A DNA stretch of 64,000 nt from Salinicola salarius (GTDB lineage: Bacteria; Pseudomonadota; Gammaproteobacteria; Pseudomonadales; Halomonadaceae), in the NCBI RefSeq assembly GCF_003206135.1, contig NZ_PZJT01000002.1:296483-360482 (forward strand), read 5' to 3'. Within the stretch, counting starts at the first letter, position 1. The number at the start of each line of letters is the position of its first letter. A model generated the notes under the pieces. It made no database searches. It was given only the letters and a program-made list of their open reading frames with translations, and had not been told where the DNA came from. A program made the position numbers and the translations under genes. This document shows positions 9,180-17,392 of the stretch, in pieces.

Positions 9180-10015
9180 GAGTCTTCCCCGCGCTGTGTC
9201 GAGTCAGGATCGCAGCGCCAGCGCGGCTCGCGCTTGTCGAGGAAGGCGCCGATACCCTCGGTGGGCGAGTCGGTATCGAACAGTTCCAGAAACAGCTCGC
9301 GCTCCATCCGGTAACCGCTGGGCAGATCCTGCTGGCGGGCGTTCATGATCAGGCGCTTGCAGCGGGTCAGCGCCTCCGGGCTCTGCCGGGTGCTGCGCTC
9401 GGCCAGTTCGAGCGCGGTGTCCAGCGCCGCGCCGGTATCGACGACCTCTTCCACCAGCCCGATGGCGAGCGCGCGCGCGGCGTCGATGCGCTCGCCGCAC
9501 AAAATCATGCGCTTGGCCCAGCCTTCGCCGACCAGCCAGGGCAGATGCTGGGTGCCGCCGGCGCAGGGCAGCAGGCCGACCTTGGCTTCGGGCAGCGCCA
9601 GCTGCGCCTGACGCTCGGCGATACGGATGTCGCAGGCCAGCGCGCACTCGAGCCCGCCGCCCATGGCGTAGCCGTTGATCGCGGCGATACTGACGCCGCG
9701 ATAGGCGCCCAGCGTCTCGAACGCCTGGCCGAAGCGCGTCGCCATTTCCAGCGCGGCGGGTTTGCCGCCGTCGATGAAGCGCTTGAGATCGGCGCCGGCG
9801 GAGAAGAACTTCTCGCCCGCACCGACGATCACCAGTGCCTGGTTCCCGGCATCGGCATTGAGCGTCTCGATGTGACGCTCCAGCGCCGCCAGCGATGCCT
9901 CGTGCCAGGTGTTGGCCGGCGGATTGTCGATGGTGATCAGCGCCACGGCACCGCGCCGCTCCAGGCGCAGACCGGTATGCTCGTCATCGTGCGAAGATTC
10001 GTGATCGATCGTCAT
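9176..10015 (-). CDS. Enoyl-CoA hydratase
   Basis: A 279-residue crotonase. The oxyanion motifs FFSAGADLKRF and NGYAMGGGLECALACDIRIA are intact, followed by LPEAKVGLLPCAGGTQHLP. The first catalytic Glu is seen in GGLECAL and the second in LPEAKVG. It hydrates methacrylyl-CoA or tiglyl-CoA, the products of the acyl-CoA dehydrogenase encoded just upstream. It starts inside the stop codon of that dehydrogenase gene (4-bp ATGA overlap) with GGAG 8 nt before the ATG. Its first 15 residues (TIDHESSHDDEHTG) are acidic and histidine-rich and look like a lineage-specific tail. Confidence 0.9.
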   Translation of the reverse strand: MTIDHESSHDDEHTGLRLERRGAVALITIDNPPANTWHEASLAALERHIETLNADAGNQALVIVGAGEKFFSAGADLKRFIDGGKPAALEMATRFGQAFETLGAYRGVSIAAINGYAMGGGLECALACDIRIAERQAQLALPEAKVGLLPCAGGTQHLPWLVGEGWAKRMILCGERIDAARALAIGLVEEVVDTGAALDTALELAERSTRQSPEALTRCKRLIMNARQQDLPSGYRMERELFLELFDTDSPTEGIGAFLDKREPRWRCDPDSTQRGEDS

Positions 10016-11196
10016 GACAGATTCTCCAGATCGTCCTTGGCGAGCAGCCGGCGCGCCACCACCAGGCGCATGATCTCGTTGGTGCCTTCGAGAATCTGAT
10101 GGACCCGGCAGTCGCGAACATGGCGCTCCAGCGGATAGTCGCGCAGATAACCGTAGCCGCCATGCAGCTGCAGCGCGTCGTTGCAGATCGTGAAGCCCTC
10201 GTCGGTGGCGAAGCGCTTGGCCATGGCGCAGTAGAGCGCGGCGTCGGGATCGTCACGATCCAGTTTGCTCGCCGCCAGCCGCACCATCTGGCGTGCCGCG
10301 ACCAGCTGCGTGGCCATGTCGGCGAGCTTGAACTGCAGTGCCTGAAAATCGGCCAGCGGCCTGCCGAACTGCTCTCGCGTTTCGAGATAGCGGTGGGCGG
10401 TTTCCAGCGCGGCCTGTGCCGTGCCGACGGAGCAGGTGGCGATATTGATGCGACCGCCATCCAGCGCTCGCATGGCGATCCGAAAGCCTTCGCCTTCCTC
10501 GCCCAGCCGGTGGTCTGCCGGCACGCGCACGCCGTCGAAGCTGATCGCCCGGGTCGGCTGGCTGCGCCAGCCCATCTTCTCTTCGGACTTGCCGTATTCG
10601 ATGCCCGCGCTGTCCGCCGGCACGGCGAAGGCAGAGATGCCGTCGGCGCCGCTGCCCGGCTCGCCGGTGCGTGCCATTACCACCAGCAGCTGGGTGCTGC
10701 CGGCGCCGGAGATGAACATCTTGCTGCCATCGATGACGTAACTGGCGTGATCGCCGTCGCCGTCGCCGTCGCGGCGGGCGCGGGTTCGCAGCGCTGCCGC
10801 GTCGGAGCCGGCACCGGGTTCGGTCAGGCAGTAGGAGCCCAGCTTCTCGCCGGCGATCATGGCCGGCAGCCAGGCTTCACGCACGGCATCCGTGGCGTAG
10901 CGGGACAGAATCCCGTTGACCATGTTGTGGATGGTCAGGAAGGCGGTGGTGGCGGTACAACCTCTGGCCAGTTCCTCGATGATCAGGGTGGCATCGAGCC
11001 GGCTCAGGCCCAGGCCACCGTGAGCCTCGGGGATGCAGAGCCCGCAGAAGCCCATGTCGCCGGCGCGGCGTAGCGTTTCCACGGGAAAGACGCCGTTGGC
11101 GTCCCATTCGGCGGCGTTGGGGGCCAATTCCTGCCGGGAAAACCGACGCGCCGCCTCCCGATAGGCCTGCTGGTCGTTGTCGAGTTCGAAATTCAT
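10012..11196 (-). CDS. Acyl-CoA dehydrogenase, probably isobutyryl-/2-methylbutyryl-CoA dehydrogenase
   Basis: A 394-residue acyl-CoA dehydrogenase, first gene of the minus-strand operon. It has LTEPGAGSDAAALRT, DYPLERHVRDCRVHQILEGTNEIMR with the catalytic Glu near residue 370, and the usual ALQLHGGYGY flavin loop. The Glu position separates it from the isovaleryl-CoA enzyme at 2311. It oxidises a branched short-chain acyl-CoA with ETF as acceptor; the downstream hydratase and 3-hydroxyisobutyryl-CoA hydrolase point to isobutyryl-CoA. The start at 11196 begins MNFELDNDQQAYREAA, the usual family N terminus; the ribosome site is weak. It diverges from the bkd operon across a spacer with a LiuR-like site. 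Confidence 0.9.
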   Translation of the reverse strand: MNFELDNDQQAYREAARRFSRQELAPNAAEWDANGVFPVETLRRAGDMGFCGLCIPEAHGGLGLSRLDATLIIEELARGCTATTAFLTIHNMVNGILSRYATDAVREAWLPAMIAGEKLGSYCLTEPGAGSDAAALRTRARRDGDGDGDHASYVIDGSKMFISGAGSTQLLVVMARTGEPGSGADGISAFAVPADSAGIEYGKSEEKMGWRSQPTRAISFDGVRVPADHRLGEEGEGFRIAMRALDGGRINIATCSVGTAQAALETAHRYLETREQFGRPLADFQALQFKLADMATQLVAARQMVRLAASKLDRDDPDAALYCAMAKRFATDEGFTICNDALQLHGGYGYLRDYPLERHVRDCRVHQILEGTNEIMRLVVARRLLAKDDLENLS

Positions 11197-11342
11197 GGCG
11201 CAGGGGTTTCCATCGCTGAAGGCGCTTTGACGTGCCATGCCTTGTGGGCCTGCGGCACGCACCGTCGTCCAGTTCTAGCGATGGCATCGACGCCACGACA
11301 ATTGGACCTAGGGCTGAAAGACCAAGGTCGGATGGCGGCAAG

Positions 11343-11358
11343 TTGACATTAACGTCAA
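11343..11358. promoter_or_regulatory. LiuR-like operator between the acyl-CoA dehydrogenase and bkd operons
   Basis: TTGACATTAACGTCAA is the best palindrome of the three LiuR-like sites in the window. It lies 147 bp upstream of the acyl-CoA dehydrogenase start (minus strand) and 136 bp upstream of bkdA1 (plus strand), so one site could serve both operons. No clear -10 could be assigned on either strand. Confidence 0.65.
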
Positions 11359-11395
11359 GGTCACATGTTGAGGCGGCTGTCGAAACCGGTCGTTT

Positions 11396-11437
11396 CCCGA
11401 TTTGTCGGTTCATGGACCCGATTTGTCGATTCATGGA
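11396..11437 (+). repeat. Tandem 21-bp duplication in the bkdA1 leader
   Basis: Two adjacent 21-bp copies at 11396-11416 and 11417-11437 (CCCGATTTGTCGRTTCATGG plus A) differ at one base. They end 56 bp before the bkdA1 ATG and therefore lie in the leader or promoter region. Confidence 0.9.
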
Positions 11438-11493
11438 AAAAGGGCGGCTCACGAGGCGGCTCGGACCTCGGTCATCGATCTCAGGACAGTCAG

Positions 11494-12702
11494 ATGAAAA
11501 AGACCCAATCCACGGCAAAACCCGTTCACAAGCCGGTTTTTGCCAATGGCGACGACATCCAGATCCCTGTCTTTACCCTGCTCAAGCCCGATGGCACCGT
11601 CTACGCGGATGCCGGGTCGACCTCTCTCGATGAAACCACCGCGCGGCGCATCTATCGCGCCATGCTTTATACCCGGGTGCTCGACGAGCGCATGATGGCG
11701 GCCCAGCGTCAGGGGCGGCTGAGCTTCTACATGCAGTGCACCGGCGAGGAGGCGGCGGTGATCGGCAGCACGGCGGCGCTGGACGACGCCGACATGATCA
11801 TGGCCCAGTACCGCGAGCAGGGGGCGCTGGCCTATCGCGGCTTCACCACCGACGAGTTCATGAACCAGCTGTTCGGCAACGAGCGCGACACCGCCCACGG
11901 CCGCCAGATGCCGATCCACTACGGTTCGCGGGATCTTCACTATCTGACGATCTCCTCGCCGCTGGCGACCCAGATTCCCCAGGCCACCGGCTACGCCTAC
12001 GGCCAGAAGCTGGCCGGCAAGGGCCACTGCACGCTGACGATCTTCGGCGAAGGCGCGGCCTCGGAAGGCGATTTTCACGCCGCGCTCAACATGGCGTCGG
12101 TGCACAAGGTGCCGGTGATCTTCCTGTGCCGGAACAACGGCTACGCCATCTCCACGCCGGTCACCGAGCAGTTCGCCGGCGACGGCGTCGCCGCCCGCGC
12201 CTTCGGCTATCGCATGCAGTCGATCCGCGTCGATGGCAACGACATCCTGGCGGTATACGAGGCGACCTGCGAGGCGCGACGGCTGGCGGTGGAGGAGAAC
12301 GAGCCGGTGCTGATCGAGGCGATGACCTATCGCCTGGCCGCCCACTCCTCCTCCGACGATCCGTCCGGCTACCGCAGCAAGAAGGAAGAGGAGGCGTGGC
12401 ACAAGAAAGACCCGCTGCGGCGGATGCAGCGCTGGCTGCTCGATCGCGGCTGGTGGAACGAAGACGAAGAACGCGAACTGACCGAGTCGCTGCGTCGCGA
12501 AGTGCTGGAAACCATGAAACAGGCGGAAAAACGTCGCCCGCCGGCACTCGAGACACTGGTCAGCGATGTCTATGCCGAGACACCCCCGCTGCTGCGCGAG
12601 CAGCTCGAAACGCTGGAAGCGCATATTCGGCGTCATCCCGAGGCCTATCCCAGAAGCGCGCCGTGGCTTAATGGCAGCACCGAGACGGAGGGCCAGCCAT
12701 GA
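11494..12702 (+). CDS. bkdA1: Branched-chain 2-oxoacid dehydrogenase E1 component, alpha subunit
   Basis: A 402-residue ThDP-dependent alpha subunit that decarboxylates the 2-oxoacids of Val, Leu and Ile. The ThDP motif runs from [12 protein letters not shown] (185-) to CRNNGYAIS (212-220). The region 278-297, [12 protein letters not shown] then PSGYRSKK, is close to human BCKDHA: Ser285 and Ser295 sit where I recall the two serines phosphorylated by BCKDK in the mammalian enzyme. The start at 11494 has AGGAC 6 nt upstream; in-frame upstream codons cross the 21-bp tandem repeat and are not protein-like. It overlaps bkdA2 by 4 bp. Control by the LiuR-like site at 11343 is inferred. Confidence 0.95.
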   Translation: MKKTQSTAKPVHKPVFANGDDIQIPVFTLLKPDGTVYADAGSTSLDETTARRIYRAMLYTRVLDERMMAAQRQGRLSFYMQCTGEEAAVIGSTAALDDADMIMAQYREQGALAYRGFTTDEFMNQLFGNERDTAHGRQMPIHYGSRDLHYLTISSPLATQIPQATGYAYGQKLAGKGHCTLTIFGEGAASEGDFHAALNMASVHKVPVIFLCRNNGYAISTPVTEQFAGDGVAARAFGYRMQSIRVDGNDILAVYEATCEARRLAVEENEPVLIEAMTYRLAAHSSSDDPSGYRSKKEEEAWHKKDPLRRMQRWLLDRGWWNEDEERELTESLRREVLETMKQAEKRRPPALETLVSDVYAETPPLLREQLETLEAHIRRHPEAYPRSAPWLNGSTETEGQP

Positions 12703-13676
12703 GCCGGATGAATCTGCTCCAGGCCGTCAACAACGCGCTGGATACCGCCATGGCAGTCGACGAGCGCGTGCTCTGCTTCGGCGAGGATGTCGGCGTTTTC
12801 GGTGGCGTGTTCCGCGCCACCAGCCATCTGCAGGAAAAGTACGGCCGCGAGCGCTGCTTCAATACGCCGCTGGTGGAGCAGGGCATCGTCGGCTTCGCCA
12901 ACGGCCTGGCGGCCCAGGGTTCGGTGCCGGTGGCCGAGATCCAGTTCGCCGACTATATCTTTCCCGCTTTCGATCAGCTGGTGAACGAGACTGCCAAGTT
13001 CCGCTATCGCTCCGGCAGCCTGTTCGATGTCGGTGGCCTGACCGTGCGGGCGCCCTACGGCGGCGGGATCGCCGGCGGCCATTATCACTCCCAGTCGCCG
13101 GAGGCGTATTTCGCCCACACGCCGGGGCTGACGGTGGTGGTGCCGCGCAATCCGCACCAGGCCAAGGGATTGCTGCTGGCCTCGATCCGCTCGCCGGATC
13201 CGGTGATCTTCTTCGAGCCCAAGCGACTCTATCGCGCCTCGGTAGGCGAGGTGCCGGACGACGACTACGAGTTGCCGCTGCGTCAGGCGGAAGTCGTCAA
13301 GGAGGGCAGCGATATCACGCTGCTGGCCTGGGGCGCGCAGATGGAAGTGATCGAACAGGCCGCCGAGATGGCCGAGAAGGCAGGCGTCTCCTGCGAGCTG
13401 ATCGACCTGCGAACCATCGTGCCGTGGGATATCGAGACGGTGGCGGCGTCGGTGTTCAAGACCGGGCGCCTGATCGTCAGCCACGAGGCGCCGCTGACCG
13501 GGGGATTTGCCGCCGAGATCGCCGCTACCATCCAGAACCGCTGTTTCCTCTATCTGGAGTCGCCGATCGAACGGGTTACCGGGTTGGATACCCCGTTCCC
13601 GCTGACGCTCGAGAAGGAGTACATGCCGGGGCCGCTGAAGGTGCTCGATGCCATCCACCGCACGATGGACTTCTGA
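12699..13676 (+). CDS. bkdA2: Branched-chain 2-oxoacid dehydrogenase E1 component, beta subunit
   Basis: A 325-residue transketolase-like beta subunit. It opens [20 protein letters not shown] and has [18 protein letters not shown], the family segment [21 protein letters not shown], and a C-terminal transketolase domain (about 200-320) with the [18 protein letters not shown] segment. With BkdA1 it forms the alpha2-beta2 E1 that decarboxylates the 2-oxoacid and acylates the E2 lipoyl group. ATGA overlap with bkdA1 and only 6 bp before bkdB show one transcript. Confidence 0.95.
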   Translation: MSRMNLLQAVNNALDTAMAVDERVLCFGEDVGVFGGVFRATSHLQEKYGRERCFNTPLVEQGIVGFANGLAAQGSVPVAEIQFADYIFPAFDQLVNETAKFRYRSGSLFDVGGLTVRAPYGGGIAGGHYHSQSPEAYFAHTPGLTVVVPRNPHQAKGLLLASIRSPDPVIFFEPKRLYRASVGEVPDDDYELPLRQAEVVKEGSDITLLAWGAQMEVIEQAAEMAEKAGVSCELIDLRTIVPWDIETVAASVFKTGRLIVSHEAPLTGGFAAEIAATIQNRCFLYLESPIERVTGLDTPFPLTLEKEYMPGPLKVLDAIHRTMDF

Positions 13677-13682
13677 GGAGCG

Positions 13683-15332
13683 ATGATGAGCGATTTCCTG
13701 CTGCCCGATATCGGCGAGGGCATCGTCGAGTGCGAAGTGGTGAAGTGGCTGGTCAGCGAGGGCGATATCATCGCCGAGGATCAGCCCGTCGCCGAGGTGA
13801 CCACCGACAAGGCGCTGGTGGAGATCCCCGCCCCCGAGGCCGGGCGCGTCACGCGGCTCTACGTTCGCGAAGGCGAAACGGCCCGGGTTCACGCGCCGCT
13901 GTTTGCCATCGAGCGCGTCAGCGAGGGTACTCAATCCGACTCGGGCGTTCGATCCGACCATGACGCCCGATCTGACCCCGGCACTCTATCCAATCACGAC
14001 GCTCGGCCACCCGAGCCGATCGCCGCCACGCCCGAAGACGAAGCGCCGCAGCCGCCCGCACCGAATGCGGACAAGACAGAATCGGCGGCGTCGAAGGATT
14101 TCATTCTGCCCGATCTGGGCGAAGGGATCGTCGAGTGCGAGGTGGTGGCCTGGCGTGTCGAGGAGGGCGACGAGATCGCCGAAGACCAGCCAGTGGTCGA
14201 GGTCAGCACCGACAAGGCGGTGATGGAGATTACCGCGCCGGAAGCGGGCCGGCTGGTGCGCCGGTATTGCCAGCTCGACGAGGTCGCCAGAGTCCACGCG
14301 CCGCTGTTCGCGTACGTGCCTCGGGCCGTCGACGGCGACGCGGGGCATGATTCGGCCGATGCCGGTGCGGCAGCGGAGAGCAGGTCCGGCGCCGGCCAGC
14401 GACGCATCCCCGCGAGCCCGGCGGTACGTCGTCGGGTGCGCGAGCTTGGCGTGCGTCTCGAGGAGATTCCCGGCAGCGGCAAGGATGGCCGGGTGCTCAA
14501 GGAGGACGTGCTGGCATTTCAGCAGCAACAGGAAATGCGCCAGGAACAACACCGTGCGAAGCCGCAGGATTCACAGCCGGAAGCCGCAACGCCGGGATGT
14601 GGAACGCCAGTGCCGGACGCTGCCTCCGACGAGCGGACCGAGCCGCTGCGCGGTGTGCGTGCGGTGATGGCACGGCGAATGAGCGAAGCGGCGTCCACGA
14701 TTCCGCATTTTGCTTACGGCGACGAGTTCGACGTTACCGAGCTGCTGGCGCTGCGGGACCGTCTCAAGGGCGATTTCGAGGCGCGCGGCGAACGGCTGAC
14801 GCTGATGCCGCTGCTGATGAAGGCGCTGGCCCTGGCGGTGGCGGAATTTCCGCTGCTCAACTGCCGGCTCAATACGGCAGCCGACACCATTCACTATCAG
14901 ACCCCGTGCCATATCGGCATGGCGGTGGACAGCGCCAGCGGCCTGCTGGTGCCCAACGTCAAGCACGTCGAGCGGCTGAGCCTGCGCGAAGTGGCGAGCG
15001 AGGTGGAACGTCTGGCCCGTGCGGCCCGCGACGGGCGGGTCGAACCTGGCGATCTCAAGGGCGGCACCATCAGCATCTCCAACATCGGCGTGCTCGGCGG
15101 CACCTACGCCATGCCGATCATCAACGCGCCGGAGGTGGCGATCGTCGCGCTCGGCCGGGTTCAGCGGTTGCCGCGCTTCGATGCCGACGGCAACGTGGTG
15201 GCGCGGTCGATCATGACCGTTACCTGGTCCGGCGATCATCGGGTGCTGGATGGCGGCACCATGGCGCGTTTCTGCAATCGCTGGAAGGGGTATCTGGAAG
15301 GTCCGGAGACGATGCTGGCAGATTTGCGCTGA
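13683..15332 (+). CDS. bkdB: Branched-chain 2-oxoacid dehydrogenase E2 (dihydrolipoyl acyltransferase) with two lipoyl domains
   Basis: A 549-residue E2. It has two lipoyl domains: residues 4-77 with lipoyl Lys43 in TTDKALVEI, and 139-212 with Lys178 in STDKAVMEI. Next come a peripheral-subunit binding domain around 240-278 (IPASPAVRRRVRELG) and the catalytic domain 320-549 with the active-site motif DHRVLDGG (His519, Asp523). Most Bkd E2 proteins I know have a single lipoyl domain, so the duplication is notable. The linker between the lipoyl domains holds four 6-residue repeats. A second ATG at 13686 is better spaced from GAGGAG at 13675. No E3 gene follows; lipoamide dehydrogenase must come from elsewhere. 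Confidence 0.94.
   Translation: MMSDFLLPDIGEGIVECEVVKWLVSEGDIIAEDQPVAEVTTDKALVEIPAPEAGRVTRLYVREGETARVHAPLFAIERVSEGTQSDSGVRSDHDARSDPGTLSNHDARPPEPIAATPEDEAPQPPAPNADKTESAASKDFILPDLGEGIVECEVVAWRVEEGDEIAEDQPVVEVSTDKAVMEITAPEAGRLVRRYCQLDEVARVHAPLFAYVPRAVDGDAGHDSADAGAAAESRSGAGQRRIPASPAVRRRVRELGVRLEEIPGSGKDGRVLKEDVLAFQQQQEMRQEQHRAKPQDSQPEAATPGCGTPVPDAASDERTEPLRGVRAVMARRMSEAASTIPHFAYGDEFDVTELLALRDRLKGDFEARGERLTLMPLLMKALALAVAEFPLLNCRLNTAADTIHYQTPCHIGMAVDSASGLLVPNVKHVERLSLREVASEVERLARAARDGRVEPGDLKGGTISISNIGVLGGTYAMPIINAPEVAIVALGRVQRLPRFDADGNVVARSIMTVTWSGDHRVLDGGTMARFCNRWKGYLEGPETMLADLR
13935..14006 (+). repeat. Four 18-bp tandem repeats in the bkdB interlipoyl linker
   Basis: Four consecutive 18-bp units encode SDSGVR, SDHDAR, SDPGTL and SNHDAR (residues 85-108). 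They lie in the flexible linker between the two lipoyl domains and keep the reading frame. Confidence 0.85.
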
Positions 15333-15348
15333 GCCGGAGCGGATATTC

Positions 15349-17178
15349 ATGACCGAGCCGACGGAGCTGCAGCAGTTCTACATTCCCGAGGAGCAGTCGG
15401 TCTATCTGCTCAGCCAGAGCCAGGCAAGACAGCTGCGGGAGTGGATCGAGCGCTGTCGGCATCAGCTCGCCCAGGTCGGCTATCGGGAGGTCGAACTGAT
15501 CGGCAAGGGCGCCTACGGCTTCGTCTTCGCGGGCATCGACGGTGCCGGCGCCAGCCACGTGTTCAAGTTCACGCGCCAGAACCTGCCGCAGTCGTTTCAT
15601 GAGCGCCTCGAGGAGGAGGCGTTCATGCTCGAACAGGTGAATCACCCCCGCGTTCCCAGGCTGATCGCCTATCGCACCCTGCGCCATCAGGCGATGCTGG
15701 TGATGGCGCGCGCGCCGGGCATCAACCTGGAGGAGTTCTCGCTGCGCGAGGGACGGCTGGCGCCACGCCTGTTGATCAGGATCGCGGCACAGCTGGCGGA
15801 CATCCTGCGCACGCTGCGCCGCGAGTCCGCCGAGGGGCGACTCGTGGTGCACGGGGATATCAAACCCTCGAATCTGATGTTCGATGCGCGGACCGAGCAG
15901 ATCGCGCTGATCGACTGGGGCTCCTCGGTCTTCGCCCAGCTCGATGCCGAAGGCCAGTTCCTGTCGCGTAACGTGATGGAGCTGATGTCCGCCGATCTCC
16001 AGCACACCAACGCTCGCATGGGCGATGTCTACTATATCGGCGACGAACAGTTGAACGGGGCGTTGTCGTCGCCACGTTTCGATGAGCAGGGCGCCGCCGC
16101 GACCCTCTATGCGCTGGCGACCGCGCAGTCCAGCCGCTTCGGCCACGGGACGATCCCGGCAACCTCGCTGGGCCTGCCGGTCGAGTTCGCCCGGATGCTG
16201 GATGCCATGCTCAGCGAAGACGCCGCGCTGCGCCGTCGGGCCGGAGACTACTTTCTCGAGCATATGCCGCGCATCGCCCGCACCATCATCCGTGAACCAC
16301 AGGCGGCGCCGGAAATCCCGCTGGTGCCGGTGTGGGTGCGCTCGCTGGAGCAGGAGATCGAGACGGTGGTCTACAGCTCGCGCAAGGCGTTTCTGCGCGA
16401 GGATGTCCTGCATGACACGTCACTGCGCGGACGGGACCGCGACGACACCTTGAGCGCGATCAATGACGTCCAGTTCGATCGCTACTACAAGCATTTCATG
16501 CAGGGCATGGGCGATCTCGAAAAGGCCTTTCTGGTCGCGGTGGGGCGGCTGGGCAAATATCCGGTAGTGGGCGGCCTGGCGGTGCGCTGGAGCGAGGCGG
16601 GGGTCGAATTCGACACCACGCTGAGCCTCAACGAACCGTCGCTGCGGACGGCCTTCGTCGCGGCGGTGAACAACATGGTCACCCTGGCCCGGGCGATTCG
16701 CCGTCGTGATGGCGTGTTCAAGGCGTGCCTGTTCAACGCCCGGCGCACCCTGCATGTCGATCGCGACGACGCTTCCCGGCCGTTCGTGCCCGATCCCGGC
16801 TGCGCCATTCCCTACGAGGTCAGCCCGACGCCGGAGCTGGAGGATGCCAGCCGCGAGCACTCCTACTTCGAGGACGGCCCGGACCCCGAGGAGTTCCTGC
16901 GCCTGCCGCCGGTGATGATCGAGGCGCTGTCGCGCCTCAACGCCATCCACCACACCGGCATGATCATCTTCGAGGCGTTGCCGACCCACCTGAAGATCCA
17001 TAGCTACTACCGCCTGCTTGATCCGGCCCGGGAGGAGGAGTTCCGCGACTGCCTGGAGACGCTGCTGGCGGCGGTGCCGCAGATCGACGGGCTCGGCGTG
17101 TCCGGCTACATGAAGATGCCCTACAAGAACACACGACATTTCGCGCATCGTTCACGGCCGGCCGATACCGGTGCGTGA
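15349..17178 (+). CDS. Eukaryotic-like protein kinase with an unrecognised C-terminal domain
   Basis: A 609-residue protein of two parts. Residues 45-310 form a kinase-like fold: glycine-rich loop GKGAYGFVF (52-60), a candidate ATP lysine Lys73 in HVFKFTR, Glu89/90 for the salt bridge, catalytic loop HGDIKPSNLMFD (168-179, Asp170 and Asn175), and DWG (189-191) in place of DFG. All key residues of an active kinase are present. Residues about 330-600 are a conserved-looking domain I cannot name. It starts 16 bp after bkdB on the same strand, so it is probably the last gene of the bkd operon. Its substrate is unknown; BkdA1 is an attractive guess. No membrane segment is seen. Confidence 0.75.
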   Translation: MTEPTELQQFYIPEEQSVYLLSQSQARQLREWIERCRHQLAQVGYREVELIGKGAYGFVFAGIDGAGASHVFKFTRQNLPQSFHERLEEEAFMLEQVNHPRVPRLIAYRTLRHQAMLVMARAPGINLEEFSLREGRLAPRLLIRIAAQLADILRTLRRESAEGRLVVHGDIKPSNLMFDARTEQIALIDWGSSVFAQLDAEGQFLSRNVMELMSADLQHTNARMGDVYYIGDEQLNGALSSPRFDEQGAAATLYALATAQSSRFGHGTIPATSLGLPVEFARMLDAMLSEDAALRRRAGDYFLEHMPRIARTIIREPQAAPEIPLVPVWVRSLEQEIETVVYSSRKAFLREDVLHDTSLRGRDRDDTLSAINDVQFDRYYKHFMQGMGDLEKAFLVAVGRLGKYPVVGGLAVRWSEAGVEFDTTLSLNEPSLRTAFVAAVNNMVTLARAIRRRDGVFKACLFNARRTLHVDRDDASRPFVPDPGCAIPYEVSPTPELEDASREHSYFEDGPDPEEFLRLPPVMIEALSRLNAIHHTGMIIFEALPTHLKIHSYYRLLDPAREEEFRDCLETLLAAVPQIDGLGVSGYMKMPYKNTRHFAHRSRPADTGA

Positions 17179-17392
17179 GGTTTCCGAAGTCTCGCTCGTC
17201 TCAGTGGCTCATGCGTTATCGTTGCATTATGGGGACGATTTTTACCCTTTTGGTCGATTTCATGGGCCAAACGGGGATGAAACGGACCTGAATCGTTATA
17301 ATCCGCGCCGACACGAGAACCCCCTCGCGTGACCGACGCCCGTCATGGAGCGCTGCGGGTTTCCGACAACAGCAATACTCGATGGTGAATTC

